From the NCBI GenBank assembly GCA_963779735.1, contig CAVZZJ010000012.1:1-64000 (forward strand): DNA of 64,000 bases, read 5' to 3'. Below are positions 44,309 through 53,011 of the stretch, in pieces (the stretch's first letter is position 1; each line of letters starts with the position of its first letter). Origin of the DNA: Bog-473 sp963779735 (GTDB taxonomy: Bacteria; Actinomycetota; Acidimicrobiia; Acidimicrobiales; RAAP-2). The translations under genes and the position numbers were made by a program. A model generated the notes under the pieces. It did not search any database. It was given only the letters and a program-made list of their open reading frames with translations, and had not been told where the DNA came from.

Positions 44309-45692
44309 CTAATCGAAGAGGAACCCGTCCATCGCCCGGTGGTAGTTCCAGATCGTCATCTCCTGCTGGGTGTTCAGCCGGTGGCCGTCGTAGTGGCGCG
44401 AGTGCAGGCCGGCCGTCACCTCGGACATGTTCGAGAAGTCCTGGGTGAGGATCTCGCCCATGTTGCCCTCGCGCCAGTCCTCGAAGAACTGGGGCACCGC
44501 CGTCGGGATCCCCGCCGCCGGCGGGAGCTCCAGACCCTGCACGTCGAAGATGCAGCTGTCGGGGTCGTTGCCGTTGGGCCTGGCGCGGTACGTGAGGCAG
44601 CACGACATCTCCAACAGGAAGACCGTGTTCGGGAAGACGTGCCAGTCGTACATGGCGTTCTTCAGCTGCTCGCTGGTGAGGTCGGGGCAGTCGATGCCGG
44701 CCGCCCGGGCGTGCTTCTGGCGGAGCTGCTGGTAGATGGCGTTCCCCGACGGCCCGTCGGCCCCCTCGGTCCCCTGCAGCTCCTCGGCCGCCCCCAGGTC
44801 GGTCTTGAGGTAGAGGGCGCCGAGCTCGCGCAGGTTGTAGTCGACGTTCGTGTAGATGGCCCGGGGATCGACGCCGTACGTGGCCCGCAGCTTGCTGGTG
44901 TCACCGTCGGGCCCGTAGCGGAAGGTGTCGGCATGGCGCGAGTGGTAGCGAAACAGCTCGTTGAACGTCGCTCCGTACTGCTCGGACTCGACGATCGTCG
45001 GCGGGGAGTGTTGCTTGTCGGGACGTAGCAGCTGCGGGTGGGTTCCCGGCACGTGCCAGCTCTCGACGAAGGCGTCGAGGGAGGTCTTCCAGTTCGCCGG
45101 GAGGATGACCCTCTTGTACCAGGCGATCCGCATGTCTTCGAGCTTGAAGCCGTCCAATCGCTCGGGGAGCGGCGCCAGGTAGTCCGCCAGGGGCTCGGCC
45201 CGGCCATCCATGTTGATGAACACCCACCCACCCCATGTGTCCACCCGGCACTCGGGGAGGCAGAGCTCCTCGGCCGGCCGGACCGTCGAAGTTGTCGGCG
45301 TCCGCCTGGAACTTGAGGGACCCGTCGAGATTCCAGCGCCAGGCGTGGAAGGGGCAACGGAACTCCCCGATCCGGCCCTGGCCCTGCACCAGACGTGTGC
45401 CGCGATGCCGGCAGGCGTTGAAGTAGGCCCGCAGACCTTCCTCGGTGCGCACCACGACGACCGACTCACCGCCGATCTCGAAGTCGACGTACTGGCCCAC
45501 CCGCTCCACCTCGTCGACCCGACAGGCGTTCAGCCAGGTGCGCGGGAAGAGGCGTTCGAGCTCCAGGGCGAGGAACTCGGGATCGATGTAGCGCCCCCGC
45601 GGCACGAACGCCTCGGAGAGACGCCATTGCGGGGGGACCTCCAGCGCGCCGGACTGGTCTTCCTCCCACGACTCCAGTTTCAGGCTGCTCAT
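44309..45692 (-). pseudogene. Rieske non-haem iron oxygenase alpha subunit with 4-bp insertion frameshift
   Basis: A ring-hydroxylating oxygenase large subunit. The first frame from ATG 45692 (GGGGAGG upstream) carries the Rieske ligands CRHRGTRLV and CPFHAW, through ADADNFDGPA; the second frame continues EELCLPECRVDTWGG, the iron-site His pair in ESWHVPGTHPQ, and ends HRAMDGFLFD. The join lies at CGGCCGGCCGG (45271-45281): removing one GGCC restores the frame and about 459 residues. So a 4-bp tandem duplication broke the gene, or the assembly did. No reductase or small subunit is adjacent. Confidence 0.85.
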
Positions 45693-45869
45693 CAGCCAAC
45701 CACCTCCCCATCCGATCCGTCGGAGCCGCATGGAGATCAGATCGTGTCCCGTCCCCCGGCCGACCACCGTCGTTGCGAGCTTACCGGCGGCTCCGACCAG
45801 CGAGCGGAGCGTCGGGGGATCTGCTCGGCCCGCGGCTCTCGACCACCCTGGCCCCCCGAGCCTCCGCCC

Positions 45870-47543
45870 TCAACCAGCCTGGGCCCGCCGCCCGGCGTCG
45901 TTGGCCGCGATGTACGAGAAGATCATGGAGGCTGCGATGCTCGCTCCCGCCCCCGGATAGGTCCGGCCCATCACCGACGCGGTCGCATTGCCCGAGGCGT
46001 ACAGACCGGCGATGGGGTTGCCCCCGGTGTCGAGGACCCGAGAGCGCTCGTCGCAGAGCAGCCCGCCACTCGTGCCGACATCACCGGGATACAGGGCAAC
46101 GGCGTAGAACGGCGGTGCGTCGATCGGTCCGAGGCAGGGGTTGGGCTTGTTGGAGACATCCCCGTACCAACGCTCGTGGTCACCCTCGCCCCGGTGGAAG
46201 TCATCGTCGGAGCCCCGAACGGCAAACCCGTTGAAGCGTTGCACGGTGGATTCGAGGACCTGCTCGTCCAAACCGCACACGTCGGCCAGTTGCGCCAGGC
46301 TGTCGGCCCTGGTCACGAAGTCCTCGGTCTTCCATTTCTCGGGATTGAGGCCGGGTCGCCGGAGCGCCAGCGGATACCGCCGGCGGTAGCGGCTGTCGAA
46401 GATCAGCCAGCTCGGTACGGCGGGGACCTCCCGGTCGCGCTTGTACATCAGCTGGCCGGCCTCCATGTAGGAAACCGCCTCGTTGAAGTACCGATGGCCG
46501 GCGGAGTCGACGATTATGCAACCTGGCTTGCAGCGCTCGCCGTGGACAAAGATGCGTGTGCCATCGGGCCGGATGGCGGTCGGGATCCACCATGCTTCGT
46601 CCATCAGGTCGGTGGCCGCCCCCAGCTTCATGGCCAGCTCAATGGCCTCGCCCGTGTCCCCGGGGTTGGCGTGGGTCCACTGCCCGCTGTTGGGCTGCTC
46701 GCCCGAGTACTGCTCACGCATCTGCCGGTTGTGCGAAAACCCACCGGTGCTGAGCAGGACCCCGCCACGCGCCCGGACGCGGACGGGCTTTCCTCGACGG
46801 TCGAGCAGTGCACCCACCACCTCCCCGTCTTCGACCAGCACCTCGGTGAGCGCCGTCTCGGTCCACACGGGAACGCTCTGCTCGATCAGGATCCTCAACA
46901 AAGAAGCCACCAGCGCGGCGCCGTTGGTCAGGCGATCCTCGCCTCGGAGGATTCCACCGATGGTGCGACGGAGGATCTTGGCGAACACCCGAGCGCCGTC
47001 GACGGTGCGGATGACCAACTGCGCCCGGGCCGACTCCCCGGTGAAGACGACGATGCCGCCCGTGAAGGCTCCCCGCATCTTCTTCTGCCACGGCCCCAGT
47101 TGGCGAGCGTCGAAGACATCGCACTCCAGGGCCCGGCCGCGTGCCACCCCCCCGTGGTACCCCGAGACGCCGGCGTAGTAGTCGCTGTAGCCCTCGTCCC
47201 GGACGAACCGGATCCCCTCGCCCCGAAGCAGATCGATCATGGCCGATCCTTGTTCGAGGTAGGCCTCCCGCCGCTCCAGGGACGATGCCGGCGTGGGCGG
47301 GCCGACGACGGACTCGAAGTAGTCGAGCCCCTTCTCGAACGAGTCTTCGACGCCCTGCTCGGCCATCAGCGGATTGTTGGGGAGCCAGATCACCCCTCCC
47401 GACATGGCCGTCGATCCGCCGACGAGGTTCGACTTCTCGGCGATCACGACATTGAGCCCCGACGCCGCGGCCGTGACCGCGCCGGTGAGCCCGCCGCCGC
47501 TGCCCACCACCAACAGGTCCGTCAGGTAGTCCCACTCGGTCAT
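45870..47543 (-). CDS. FAD-dependent oxidoreductase, 3-ketosteroid-delta1-dehydrogenase-like
   Basis: A 557-residue flavoprotein of the succinate dehydrogenase/KstD superfamily. The FAD motif is LLVVGSGGGLTGAV, followed by EKSNLVGGSTAMSGG; the C-terminal FAD segment reads GLYASGNATASVMGRTYPGAGASI. The pattern and length fit 3-ketosteroid 1-dehydrogenases and 3-oxosteroid 4,5-dehydrogenases. With the P450, Rieske oxygenase and DUF35/thiolase pairs, a steroid or related alicyclic substrate is suggested but not shown. Divergent from the nitroreductase gene over 193 nt. Confidence 0.9.
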   Translation of the reverse strand: MTEWDYLTDLLVVGSGGGLTGAVTAAASGLNVVIAEKSNLVGGSTAMSGGVIWLPNNPLMAEQGVEDSFEKGLDYFESVVGPPTPASSLERREAYLEQGSAMIDLLRGEGIRFVRDEGYSDYYAGVSGYHGGVARGRALECDVFDARQLGPWQKKMRGAFTGGIVVFTGESARAQLVIRTVDGARVFAKILRRTIGGILRGEDRLTNGAALVASLLRILIEQSVPVWTETALTEVLVEDGEVVGALLDRRGKPVRVRARGGVLLSTGGFSHNRQMREQYSGEQPNSGQWTHANPGDTGEAIELAMKLGAATDLMDEAWWIPTAIRPDGTRIFVHGERCKPGCIIVDSAGHRYFNEAVSYMEAGQLMYKRDREVPAVPSWLIFDSRYRRRYPLALRRPGLNPEKWKTEDFVTRADSLAQLADVCGLDEQVLESTVQRFNGFAVRGSDDDFHRGEGDHERWYGDVSNKPNPCLGPIDAPPFYAVALYPGDVGTSGGLLCDERSRVLDTGGNPIAGLYASGNATASVMGRTYPGAGASIAASMIFSYIAANDAGRRAQAG

Positions 47544-47736
47544 GTTCTCTCCTGCAACGTGCCACGGATCGTTCGCCCGGGAGGTTCGGAGCTATCGGAA
47601 CGCCCCGTGCGTACCCTACGCCCGGGGAGCATCGGGTGCGGAGGGGGGATTTCTGCACCGGGTAAGTTCGTCGCCATGGCGCCTGAGACCTACCCGAATG
47701 AACGGGGCGGCCGCTCCATGCCCCAAGGTGCGCACC

Positions 47737-48447
47737 ATGGCTGACACGGCGGGGCCGGCCGACATGACGGACAAGACAGACATGACCGACGCAGAGCGTG
47801 CGACCATCGACCGCCTGCTCACCACCACCCGCTCCGTTCGCAAGCGGTTGGACCTCGGCCGCCCCGTGCCGATGGCGACGGTGATGGACTGCCTGAGGTT
47901 GGCCGTTCAGGCGCCTACCGGCAGCAACGTCCAGGGCTGGCGCTGGATCGTGGTCACCGACCCGGCCGTCCGCGCCTCGCTGGCCGAGCTGTACCGGAAC
48001 CCCACCGGGGGCCAACGTCGCCGAGGCGGCGAGCCGTCGGTCGCCGATGCGCTGGCCAAAATGCCCAGGCCCGAGGAGTCGCCGCAGCAGCGCCGCGTCA
48101 TGAGCTCGGCCAAGTTCCTCGTGGACCACATCGGCGAGGTGCCGGTGCTGGTGGTCCCGTGCACCTCCGAAGCGGGCGCGGCGGCCGGCTGGCAGCCGTC
48201 CATCTACCCGGCGGTCTGGAGCTTCATGCTGGCCCTGCGCAGCCGTGGCCTGGGCTCATGCCTCACCACCGCCCACCTGTTCCGCCGCGAGGAGGCGGCG
48301 CACCTACTCGACATACCGCCCGGCTACGTTCAAGCCTGCCTCGTCCCGGTGGCGTTCTACACCGGGCACACCTTCAAGCCCGCCGATCGGCGCCCCATAG
48401 AGGAGATCACCTACCTGAACCACTGGGGCAACGCCGCCGAGACCTGA
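47737..48447 (+). CDS. Nitroreductase-family FMN oxidoreductase
   Basis: A 236-residue nitroreductase-fold protein. It shows TTRSVRKRLDLGRPV, the usual N-terminal FMN-binding RSxR pattern, then AVQAPTGSNVQGWRWIVV and LRSRGLGSCLTTAHL. The N-terminus contains a repeated DMTD. ATG 47737 has AAGGTG 6 nt upstream. The gene converges with the E1 beta gene after 67 nt. The family reduces nitro groups, quinones or enoates; the true substrate is unknown. Confidence 0.9.
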   Translation: MADTAGPADMTDKTDMTDAERATIDRLLTTTRSVRKRLDLGRPVPMATVMDCLRLAVQAPTGSNVQGWRWIVVTDPAVRASLAELYRNPTGGQRRRGGEPSVADALAKMPRPEESPQQRRVMSSAKFLVDHIGEVPVLVVPCTSEAGAAAGWQPSIYPAVWSFMLALRSRGLGSCLTTAHLFRREEAAHLLDIPPGYVQACLVPVAFYTGHTFKPADRRPIEEITYLNHWGNAAET

Positions 48448-48464
48448 GCGCGCCGCCCCGTCGT

Positions 48465-48518
48465 CGCAGACGACGCTCTTAGCGCACACGACGCTCTTAG
48501 CGCAGACGACGCTCTTAG
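48465..48518 (-). repeat. 18-bp tandem triplication containing the E1 beta stop
   Basis: CGCAGACGACGCTCTTAG is repeated at 48465, 48483 (one change) and 48501, with part of a fourth. On the minus strand each unit holds a TAA; stops at 48515-48517, 48497-48499 and 48479-48481 are all in the reading frame of the E1 beta gene, so Arg-Arg-x-Arg-stop recurs. Confidence 0.92.
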
Positions 48519-49525
48519 CGCAGACGACGAATCGTCTCCGCGATGCGCAGGCGCTCGGGGTAGTGCAGGGTCTCGAGCTCGCTGGCGTAGGGGATGGGCG
48601 AGTACGCCGACCCCATCCGCTCGACCGGCGCAGCCAGCTCCCCGAAGAGCTCGTGACCGACGACCGACGCGATCTCCGCGCCGGGACCGGCGAATCGTGT
48701 CGCCGCATGCACGATCAGGCACCGCTTCGTCCGCTCCACGCTCGCCAACACGGCGTCCATGTCGAGGGGCACCAGTGTGCGCATGTCGATGACCTCGACG
48801 CTGATGCCCTCATCGGCGAGCTGCTCGGCGGCGGCGAGCGCCTCGTGCACCTGCCAGCCCCAGGTCACCACCGTGACATCGTCGCCCGACCGCTTGGCAT
48901 CGGCCACCCCCAGTGGGATGACGAAGCGCCCGGCCGGCACCGGTCCACGGGTGAAGAGCAGGGACAGCGTCTCCATGTGGATGCAGGGGTCGTCGTCGAA
49001 GATGCACGAGTAGAGCAGACCCTTGGCGTCACGGGGTGTGCTCGGCACGGCCACCTTGAGGCCCGGGGTCTGCATCATCCAACCCTCCAGCGACTGCGAG
49101 TGCTGTGCCCCGAACTGGCGGCCGCCGCCTACCGTCGTGCGGATGGTGATGGGCACGTTGGTGCGGCCACCGGACATGTAGCGCAACTTGGCGGCGTGGT
49201 TGGCCACCTGGTCCATGGCCACGGCCAAGAAGTCCATCAACATGATCTCGGCGATCGGGCGCATGCCCACGAGGGAGGCGCCGATGGCCGCACCCACGAT
49301 GGCCTGCTCGGAGATCGGCGTGTTGCGAACCCTCTCCCGGCCGTACTTGGTGGAGAGCCCCTTGGTGCACTTCATGACGCCGCCGATCGGGTCTTCGACG
49401 TCCTCGCCCAGGACGAAGACCTCCGGATCCTCCGCCATGGCGATGTCGATCGCCTGGTTCACTGCCTCGGACAGCGTGCCGACCGGGTCGGTAGCGCTGG
49501 AGGTGGCCTGCTGCCGGGGGGTCAT
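48515..49525 (-). CDS. 2-oxoacid dehydrogenase E1 beta subunit
   Basis: A 336-residue beta subunit of a thiamine-diphosphate dependent dehydrogenase E1. It shows VLGEDVEDPIGGVMKCTKGL, NTPISEQAIVGAAIGASLVG, GGGRQFGAQHSQSLEGW and SVEVIDMRTLVPLDMDAV. ATG 49525 overlaps the E1 alpha stop by ATGA. It could belong to a pyruvate, branched-chain oxoacid or acetoin dehydrogenase; E2 and E3 genes are not in the window. The gene end carries an in-frame 18-bp repeat of the stop. Confidence 0.93.
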   Translation of the reverse strand: MTPRQQATSSATDPVGTLSEAVNQAIDIAMAEDPEVFVLGEDVEDPIGGVMKCTKGLSTKYGRERVRNTPISEQAIVGAAIGASLVGMRPIAEIMLMDFLAVAMDQVANHAAKLRYMSGGRTNVPITIRTTVGGGRQFGAQHSQSLEGWMMQTPGLKVAVPSTPRDAKGLLYSCIFDDDPCIHMETLSLLFTRGPVPAGRFVIPLGVADAKRSGDDVTVVTWGWQVHEALAAAEQLADEGISVEVIDMRTLVPLDMDAVLASVERTKRCLIVHAATRFAGPGAEIASVVGHELFGELAAPVERMGSAYSPIPYASELETLHYPERLRIAETIRRLR

Positions 49526-50547
49526 CGGGGAGAGGCCGCCACGTCAGAGAAGACATCGGTCAGGAGCTCGCTCGCCGGCGGCGGCTCGCTCGCCTTGGCG
49601 AACTCCACGGCCGCATCGACCTCGGCGGAGACCGCCGCCTCCATCTCGCCGAGCACGGCCTCGTCTACGCCCCGGTCTTCGACGAGCCACCGCCGGTTTC
49701 GCCGGACCGGCTCCTCCGCTTCGGCCTTGGCCAGCTCGTCGGGGTCCATGTACTCGGTGGTCGAGCCGAAGGAGTGCCCCCCGAGCCGGTAGGTCATGCA
49801 CTCGAGGAAGGTCGGTCCGCCGCCGGACCGGGCTTGCGCGATGGCCGCCTCGGCGGCCTCGCTCATGGCCGGGATGCTGTTGCCGTCCACCGAGCGGGCG
49901 CTGAGCCCGTAGGGGGCGAACCGCTCGGCCAGGCTCGGGCTCCGGGTGTAGTCGGCGAACTTGGTGTGCTCCCCGTAGCGGTTGTTCTGGCAGACGAACA
50001 CCACGGGCAGCTGCCAGAGCGCTGCCATGTTGACCGCCTCGTGGGTCCCGCCGATGCTCGTGGCGCCGTCGCCGAAGTTGACCACGGTCACCCTCCCGTC
50101 ACCGCGAAGCTTGCTCGACAGGGCCAGCCCGACGGCGATCGGCAACCCGCCACCCACCACGCCGGTCGTCACCATCAGGCCCGAGTGGGGATCCGACAGG
50201 TGCATCGGGCCACCCTTGCCCTTGGAGGTGCCGGTGAACTTCCCGCACATCTCCGCCAGAAGCTCGTCGAGCGGGACCCCCTTGGCGATGCAGTCATGGA
50301 TGCCCCGGTAGGTCGTGACCATGTAGTCCTCCGGGAGCAGATGCTCGCCCACGGCGGCGGGGATGGCCTCCTGACCGCGCACCGTGTAGAAGGTCATGGT
50401 CAGCTCACCCGAGCTCAGGCCGCGGACGATCCTGTTCTCGGTCAGACGGATCGTCGTCATCGTCCTGAAGATGCGCAGCGCCGCGTCGTCACTGAGCGCA
50501 CCGGCCGCCACGCCGGGCGGCGCTGGCCGGTCAGCGGATGCCGTCAT
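49522..50547 (-). CDS. 2-oxoacid dehydrogenase E1 alpha subunit
   Basis: A 341-residue E1 alpha subunit. The thiamine diphosphate motif is FGDGATSIGGTHEAVNMAAL with VFVCQNNRYG; YRGIHDCIAKGVPLDELLAEM and TSKGKGGPMHLSD precede it. The ATG at 50547 overlaps by ATGA the stop of a 19-codon mini-ORF that has its own strong ribosome binding site, and GAGGGGG stands near the start. It is translationally coupled to E1 beta. Substrate is uncertain; in this setting a branched-chain oxoacid would fit. Confidence 0.93.
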   Translation of the reverse strand: MTASADRPAPPGVAAGALSDDAALRIFRTMTTIRLTENRIVRGLSSGELTMTFYTVRGQEAIPAAVGEHLLPEDYMVTTYRGIHDCIAKGVPLDELLAEMCGKFTGTSKGKGGPMHLSDPHSGLMVTTGVVGGGLPIAVGLALSSKLRGDGRVTVVNFGDGATSIGGTHEAVNMAALWQLPVVFVCQNNRYGEHTKFADYTRSPSLAERFAPYGLSARSVDGNSIPAMSEAAEAAIAQARSGGGPTFLECMTYRLGGHSFGSTTEYMDPDELAKAEAEEPVRRNRRWLVEDRGVDEAVLGEMEAAVSAEVDAAVEFAKASEPPPASELLTDVFSDVAASPR

Positions 50548-50603
50548 CGTTCCCCCTCGTTTCCCTCGTCGTCCTGGCTGTCCTCGCTCGGTGAACCGGG
50601 CAT
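50544..50603 (-). CDS. 19-residue acidic mini-ORF coupled to E1 alpha
   Basis: ATG 50603 is preceded by AGGAGG with 6 nt spacing, the best ribosome binding site seen in this part of the window. It encodes MPGSPSEDSQDDEGNEGER and stops in ATGA, overlapping the E1 alpha start. The peptide is strongly acidic and has no known domain. It may be a leader that sets translation of E1, a true small protein, or chance; the coupling and strong site make chance less likely. Confidence 0.5.
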   Translation of the reverse strand: MPGSPSEDSQDDEGNEGER

Positions 50604-50655
50604 GGTGATCCTCCTGACACGGAGCAGGTCTCGGGGGCGCGGGATCCCATGGCGG

Positions 50656-51738
50656 TCAGAAGATCCCGCCGCCGCTGAAGAGGCGGGAGCGCAGCAGTCC
50701 GGCCAGACGCGCCCGGTGGTAGGCGGCATCACCGTAACTGACCCGGTCGAACTGGGAGCGCTTCAGGTAGAGGTGCAGATCGTGCTCCCAGGTGAACCCG
50801 ATGCCTCCGTGGACCTGCAGGCCCGACGCCATCACCCGCCTGGCGGCATCGGACGACCAGGCCTTGGCCGTCGAGGCCGCGGCGGAGGCATCGGGATCGC
50901 CCGCCGAAATCGCCCAGGCGGCGTACCAGGTCGCCGAGCGGACTCCCTCGACGTCCACCAGCATGTCGGCGCACCGGTGCTTGACGGCCTGGAAGCTTCC
51001 GATCGGCTGACCGAACTGGACACGGTCCTTGGCGTACTGGACCGTCATCTCGAGCACACGCCCCGACCCGCCCAGGATTTCCGCCGAGGCGCCCACCGCA
51101 CCTCGGTCGACGATCGCCGCCACCTCGTCCGGCCCGCCGAGATACGAGGCGGGGACCCCGTCGAAGGTCAACCACGAGAGCACCCGCGTCCCGTCCATGG
51201 CCGGTTCGGCCGGCGGACGACCGACCCGCGCCAGCTCGACGGCGAAGGCCCCGCCCGAAGCGACCACCACCGCGATGTCGGCGACCGCGGCACCCTCCAC
51301 CGGTCCCAGCCGCCCCGACACGGTCCACCCGGTGCCGGCCCGCTCGGCCACCAGGGCGTCGGGGGTCTTGCTCCAGCCCACGCACCCGATCCGCTCGCCC
51401 GAGACCAGGGCGGCGACCCAGTCCCCCGGGGGCTGCTCGGCCGCGGCCAACGCGGTGAGCGCCGCCAGGCTGGGCAGGAAGGGAACGGGCGCGGCATGCC
51501 GGCCCACCTCCTCGAGGAGGACGGCCGCCTCCACCCAGCCGAGGCCGACACCCCCGTCGGACTCCGCCAGTGCGATGCCCAACCAGCCCTGCTCGGCCAA
51601 CGCCCGCCACAGGACCTCGTCGTAGGGGTGACCCGACCGCAGATGCGCCCTGACCCGGTCGTGGCTGGCGCCGTCGTCGAGCAGGGCACGCGCCGCCTCT
51701 CGGAGGGCCACCTGGTCCGGCGAGAGTTCGAACTCCAC
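50656..51738 (-). CDS. Acyl-CoA dehydrogenase, small member of a second pair
   Basis: A 360-residue acyl-CoA dehydrogenase-like protein. Its mid-region is diverged (CVGWSKTPDALVAERAG) with no typical SEPxAGSD segment, but the C-terminal QLHGGIGFTW-type motif is present as QVHGGIGFTWEHDLHLYLKR. Start GTG 51738. It follows the larger dehydrogenase gene at 51.8-53.0 kb after 57 nt on the same strand, the arrangement of two-subunit FadE enzymes for bulky substrates. Confidence 0.88.
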   Translation of the reverse strand: MEFELSPDQVALREAARALLDDGASHDRVRAHLRSGHPYDEVLWRALAEQGWLGIALAESDGGVGLGWVEAAVLLEEVGRHAAPVPFLPSLAALTALAAAEQPPGDWVAALVSGERIGCVGWSKTPDALVAERAGTGWTVSGRLGPVEGAAVADIAVVVASGGAFAVELARVGRPPAEPAMDGTRVLSWLTFDGVPASYLGGPDEVAAIVDRGAVGASAEILGGSGRVLEMTVQYAKDRVQFGQPIGSFQAVKHRCADMLVDVEGVRSATWYAAWAISAGDPDASAAASTAKAWSSDAARRVMASGLQVHGGIGFTWEHDLHLYLKRSQFDRVSYGDAAYHRARLAGLLRSRLFSGGGIF

Positions 51739-51795
51739 CGTCCCATGGTAGGGCGACCCCTGGCACGGTGCGCGGCCGAACGCCGGCCCGCACGT

Positions 51796-52956
51796 TCAGC
51801 GGGGCAGGCCGAGGATGCGGTCCCCGATGATCGTGCGCTGGATCTCAGAGGTCCCGCCGGCGATGGTCGCCGCCTTGGACCACAGCCACTGGCGCTGCCA
51901 CTTGCCCGCCATGGGGTTGCCGGTGGCCCCGCCCCAGAGCGGCGAGGAGTCACCGAGCACCACCAGGGCGGCGTCGGACAGCGTCTGGGTCATGTCGGCC
52001 CAGTGCAGCTTGACCACGCTCGACTCGGGCCCCGGCTCCTGGCCGTGCGCCAGCCGTGAGAGGGTGCGCCAGTTGTGCAGCCGCAGCACCCGCAGCTTGA
52101 CGGCCGCCTCGGCCAGGGCGTCGGCCACCGCCGGGTCGTCGAGCCTCCCCAGCTCGGCGGCGATCGCGTAGAGCTCGTCCAGGTAGACCTCGTGCACGAC
52201 CTGCTCCTTGAAGGGGAAGGTCGTGCCCCGCTCGTGGGCCAGTGTCGTGTTGGCCACCGACCATCCGTGGTTCAGCGCGCCGATCAGGCAGTCCGAGGGG
52301 ACGAAGACCTCGTTGAGGAAGACCTCGTTGAACTCGGACTCGCCGGTGATGGTCACCAGGGGGCGGATGTCGACGCCCGGTGAGGTCATGTCGACCACGA
52401 GATACGAGAGCCCGGTGTGCTTGGAGGCCTCGGGATCGGTCCGCACCAGGGCGATGCCCCAGCGGGCGAACTGGGCGTAGCTGGTCCAGACCTTCTGGCC
52501 CTCGAGCACCCATCCGCCTTCGGTCGCCACGGCCCGCGTGGTGAGCGACGCCAGGTCGGACCCCGCCCCCGGCTCGCTGAAGAGCTGGCACCAGATCTCC
52601 TCGGCGCTGAGGATGCGGGGCAGCCACCTCGCCTTCTGCTCGTCGGTGCCGTGCGCCAGGATGGTGGGCCCGACGTGGTTGATGCCGTTGCGGTTGACCG
52701 GCTGGGGGGCCTTGGACCGGGCGTACTCCATGTTGAAGATGGCCACCTGCACCGGTGTGGCGCCGCGGCCGCCGTACTCCTCGGGCCAGTGGATGCCCAC
52801 CCAGCGGTCCGCCGCCAGCCGCGCCTGCCACCGGCGGCCCCACTCGAACTCCTCTTCGAGTGAGCCGAACCCGGCCGGGACGACCACGTTCGCCTGCAGC
52901 CAACGGCGGGCCTCGTCCCCGAACGCCTCCTCCTCCGCCGTCAGCGCCAGGTCCAC
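51796..52956 (-). CDS. Acyl-CoA dehydrogenase, large member of a second pair
   Basis: A 386-residue acyl-CoA dehydrogenase. Seen: HWPEEYGGRGATPVQ, CQLFSEPGAGSDLASLTT, LEGQKVWTSYAQFARWG, FLNEVFVPSDCLIG and the C-terminal TIAGGTSEIQRTIIGDRILG, with Gly at the MCAD catalytic Glu position. It is the more canonical partner of the adjacent small dehydrogenase. Upstream lie ligase, hydratase and amidohydrolase genes in the same direction, which form a plausible beta-oxidation operon. Confidence 0.92.
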   Translation of the reverse strand: MDLALTAEEEAFGDEARRWLQANVVVPAGFGSLEEEFEWGRRWQARLAADRWVGIHWPEEYGGRGATPVQVAIFNMEYARSKAPQPVNRNGINHVGPTILAHGTDEQKARWLPRILSAEEIWCQLFSEPGAGSDLASLTTRAVATEGGWVLEGQKVWTSYAQFARWGIALVRTDPEASKHTGLSYLVVDMTSPGVDIRPLVTITGESEFNEVFLNEVFVPSDCLIGALNHGWSVANTTLAHERGTTFPFKEQVVHEVYLDELYAIAAELGRLDDPAVADALAEAAVKLRVLRLHNWRTLSRLAHGQEPGPESSVVKLHWADMTQTLSDAALVVLGDSSPLWGGATGNPMAGKWQRQWLWSKAATIAGGTSEIQRTIIGDRILGLPR

Positions 52957-53011
52957 CGTGACCTCCTCGGAGGCGAGGCGGCGGCGGTCGCCGGCCGGGG
53001 CGACGCCGGCA

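Noticed and set aside
45210..47744. Long plus-strand open frame of 844 codons
   Set aside because: Antisense shadow of the KstD-like and Rieske genes, without any recognisable motif.
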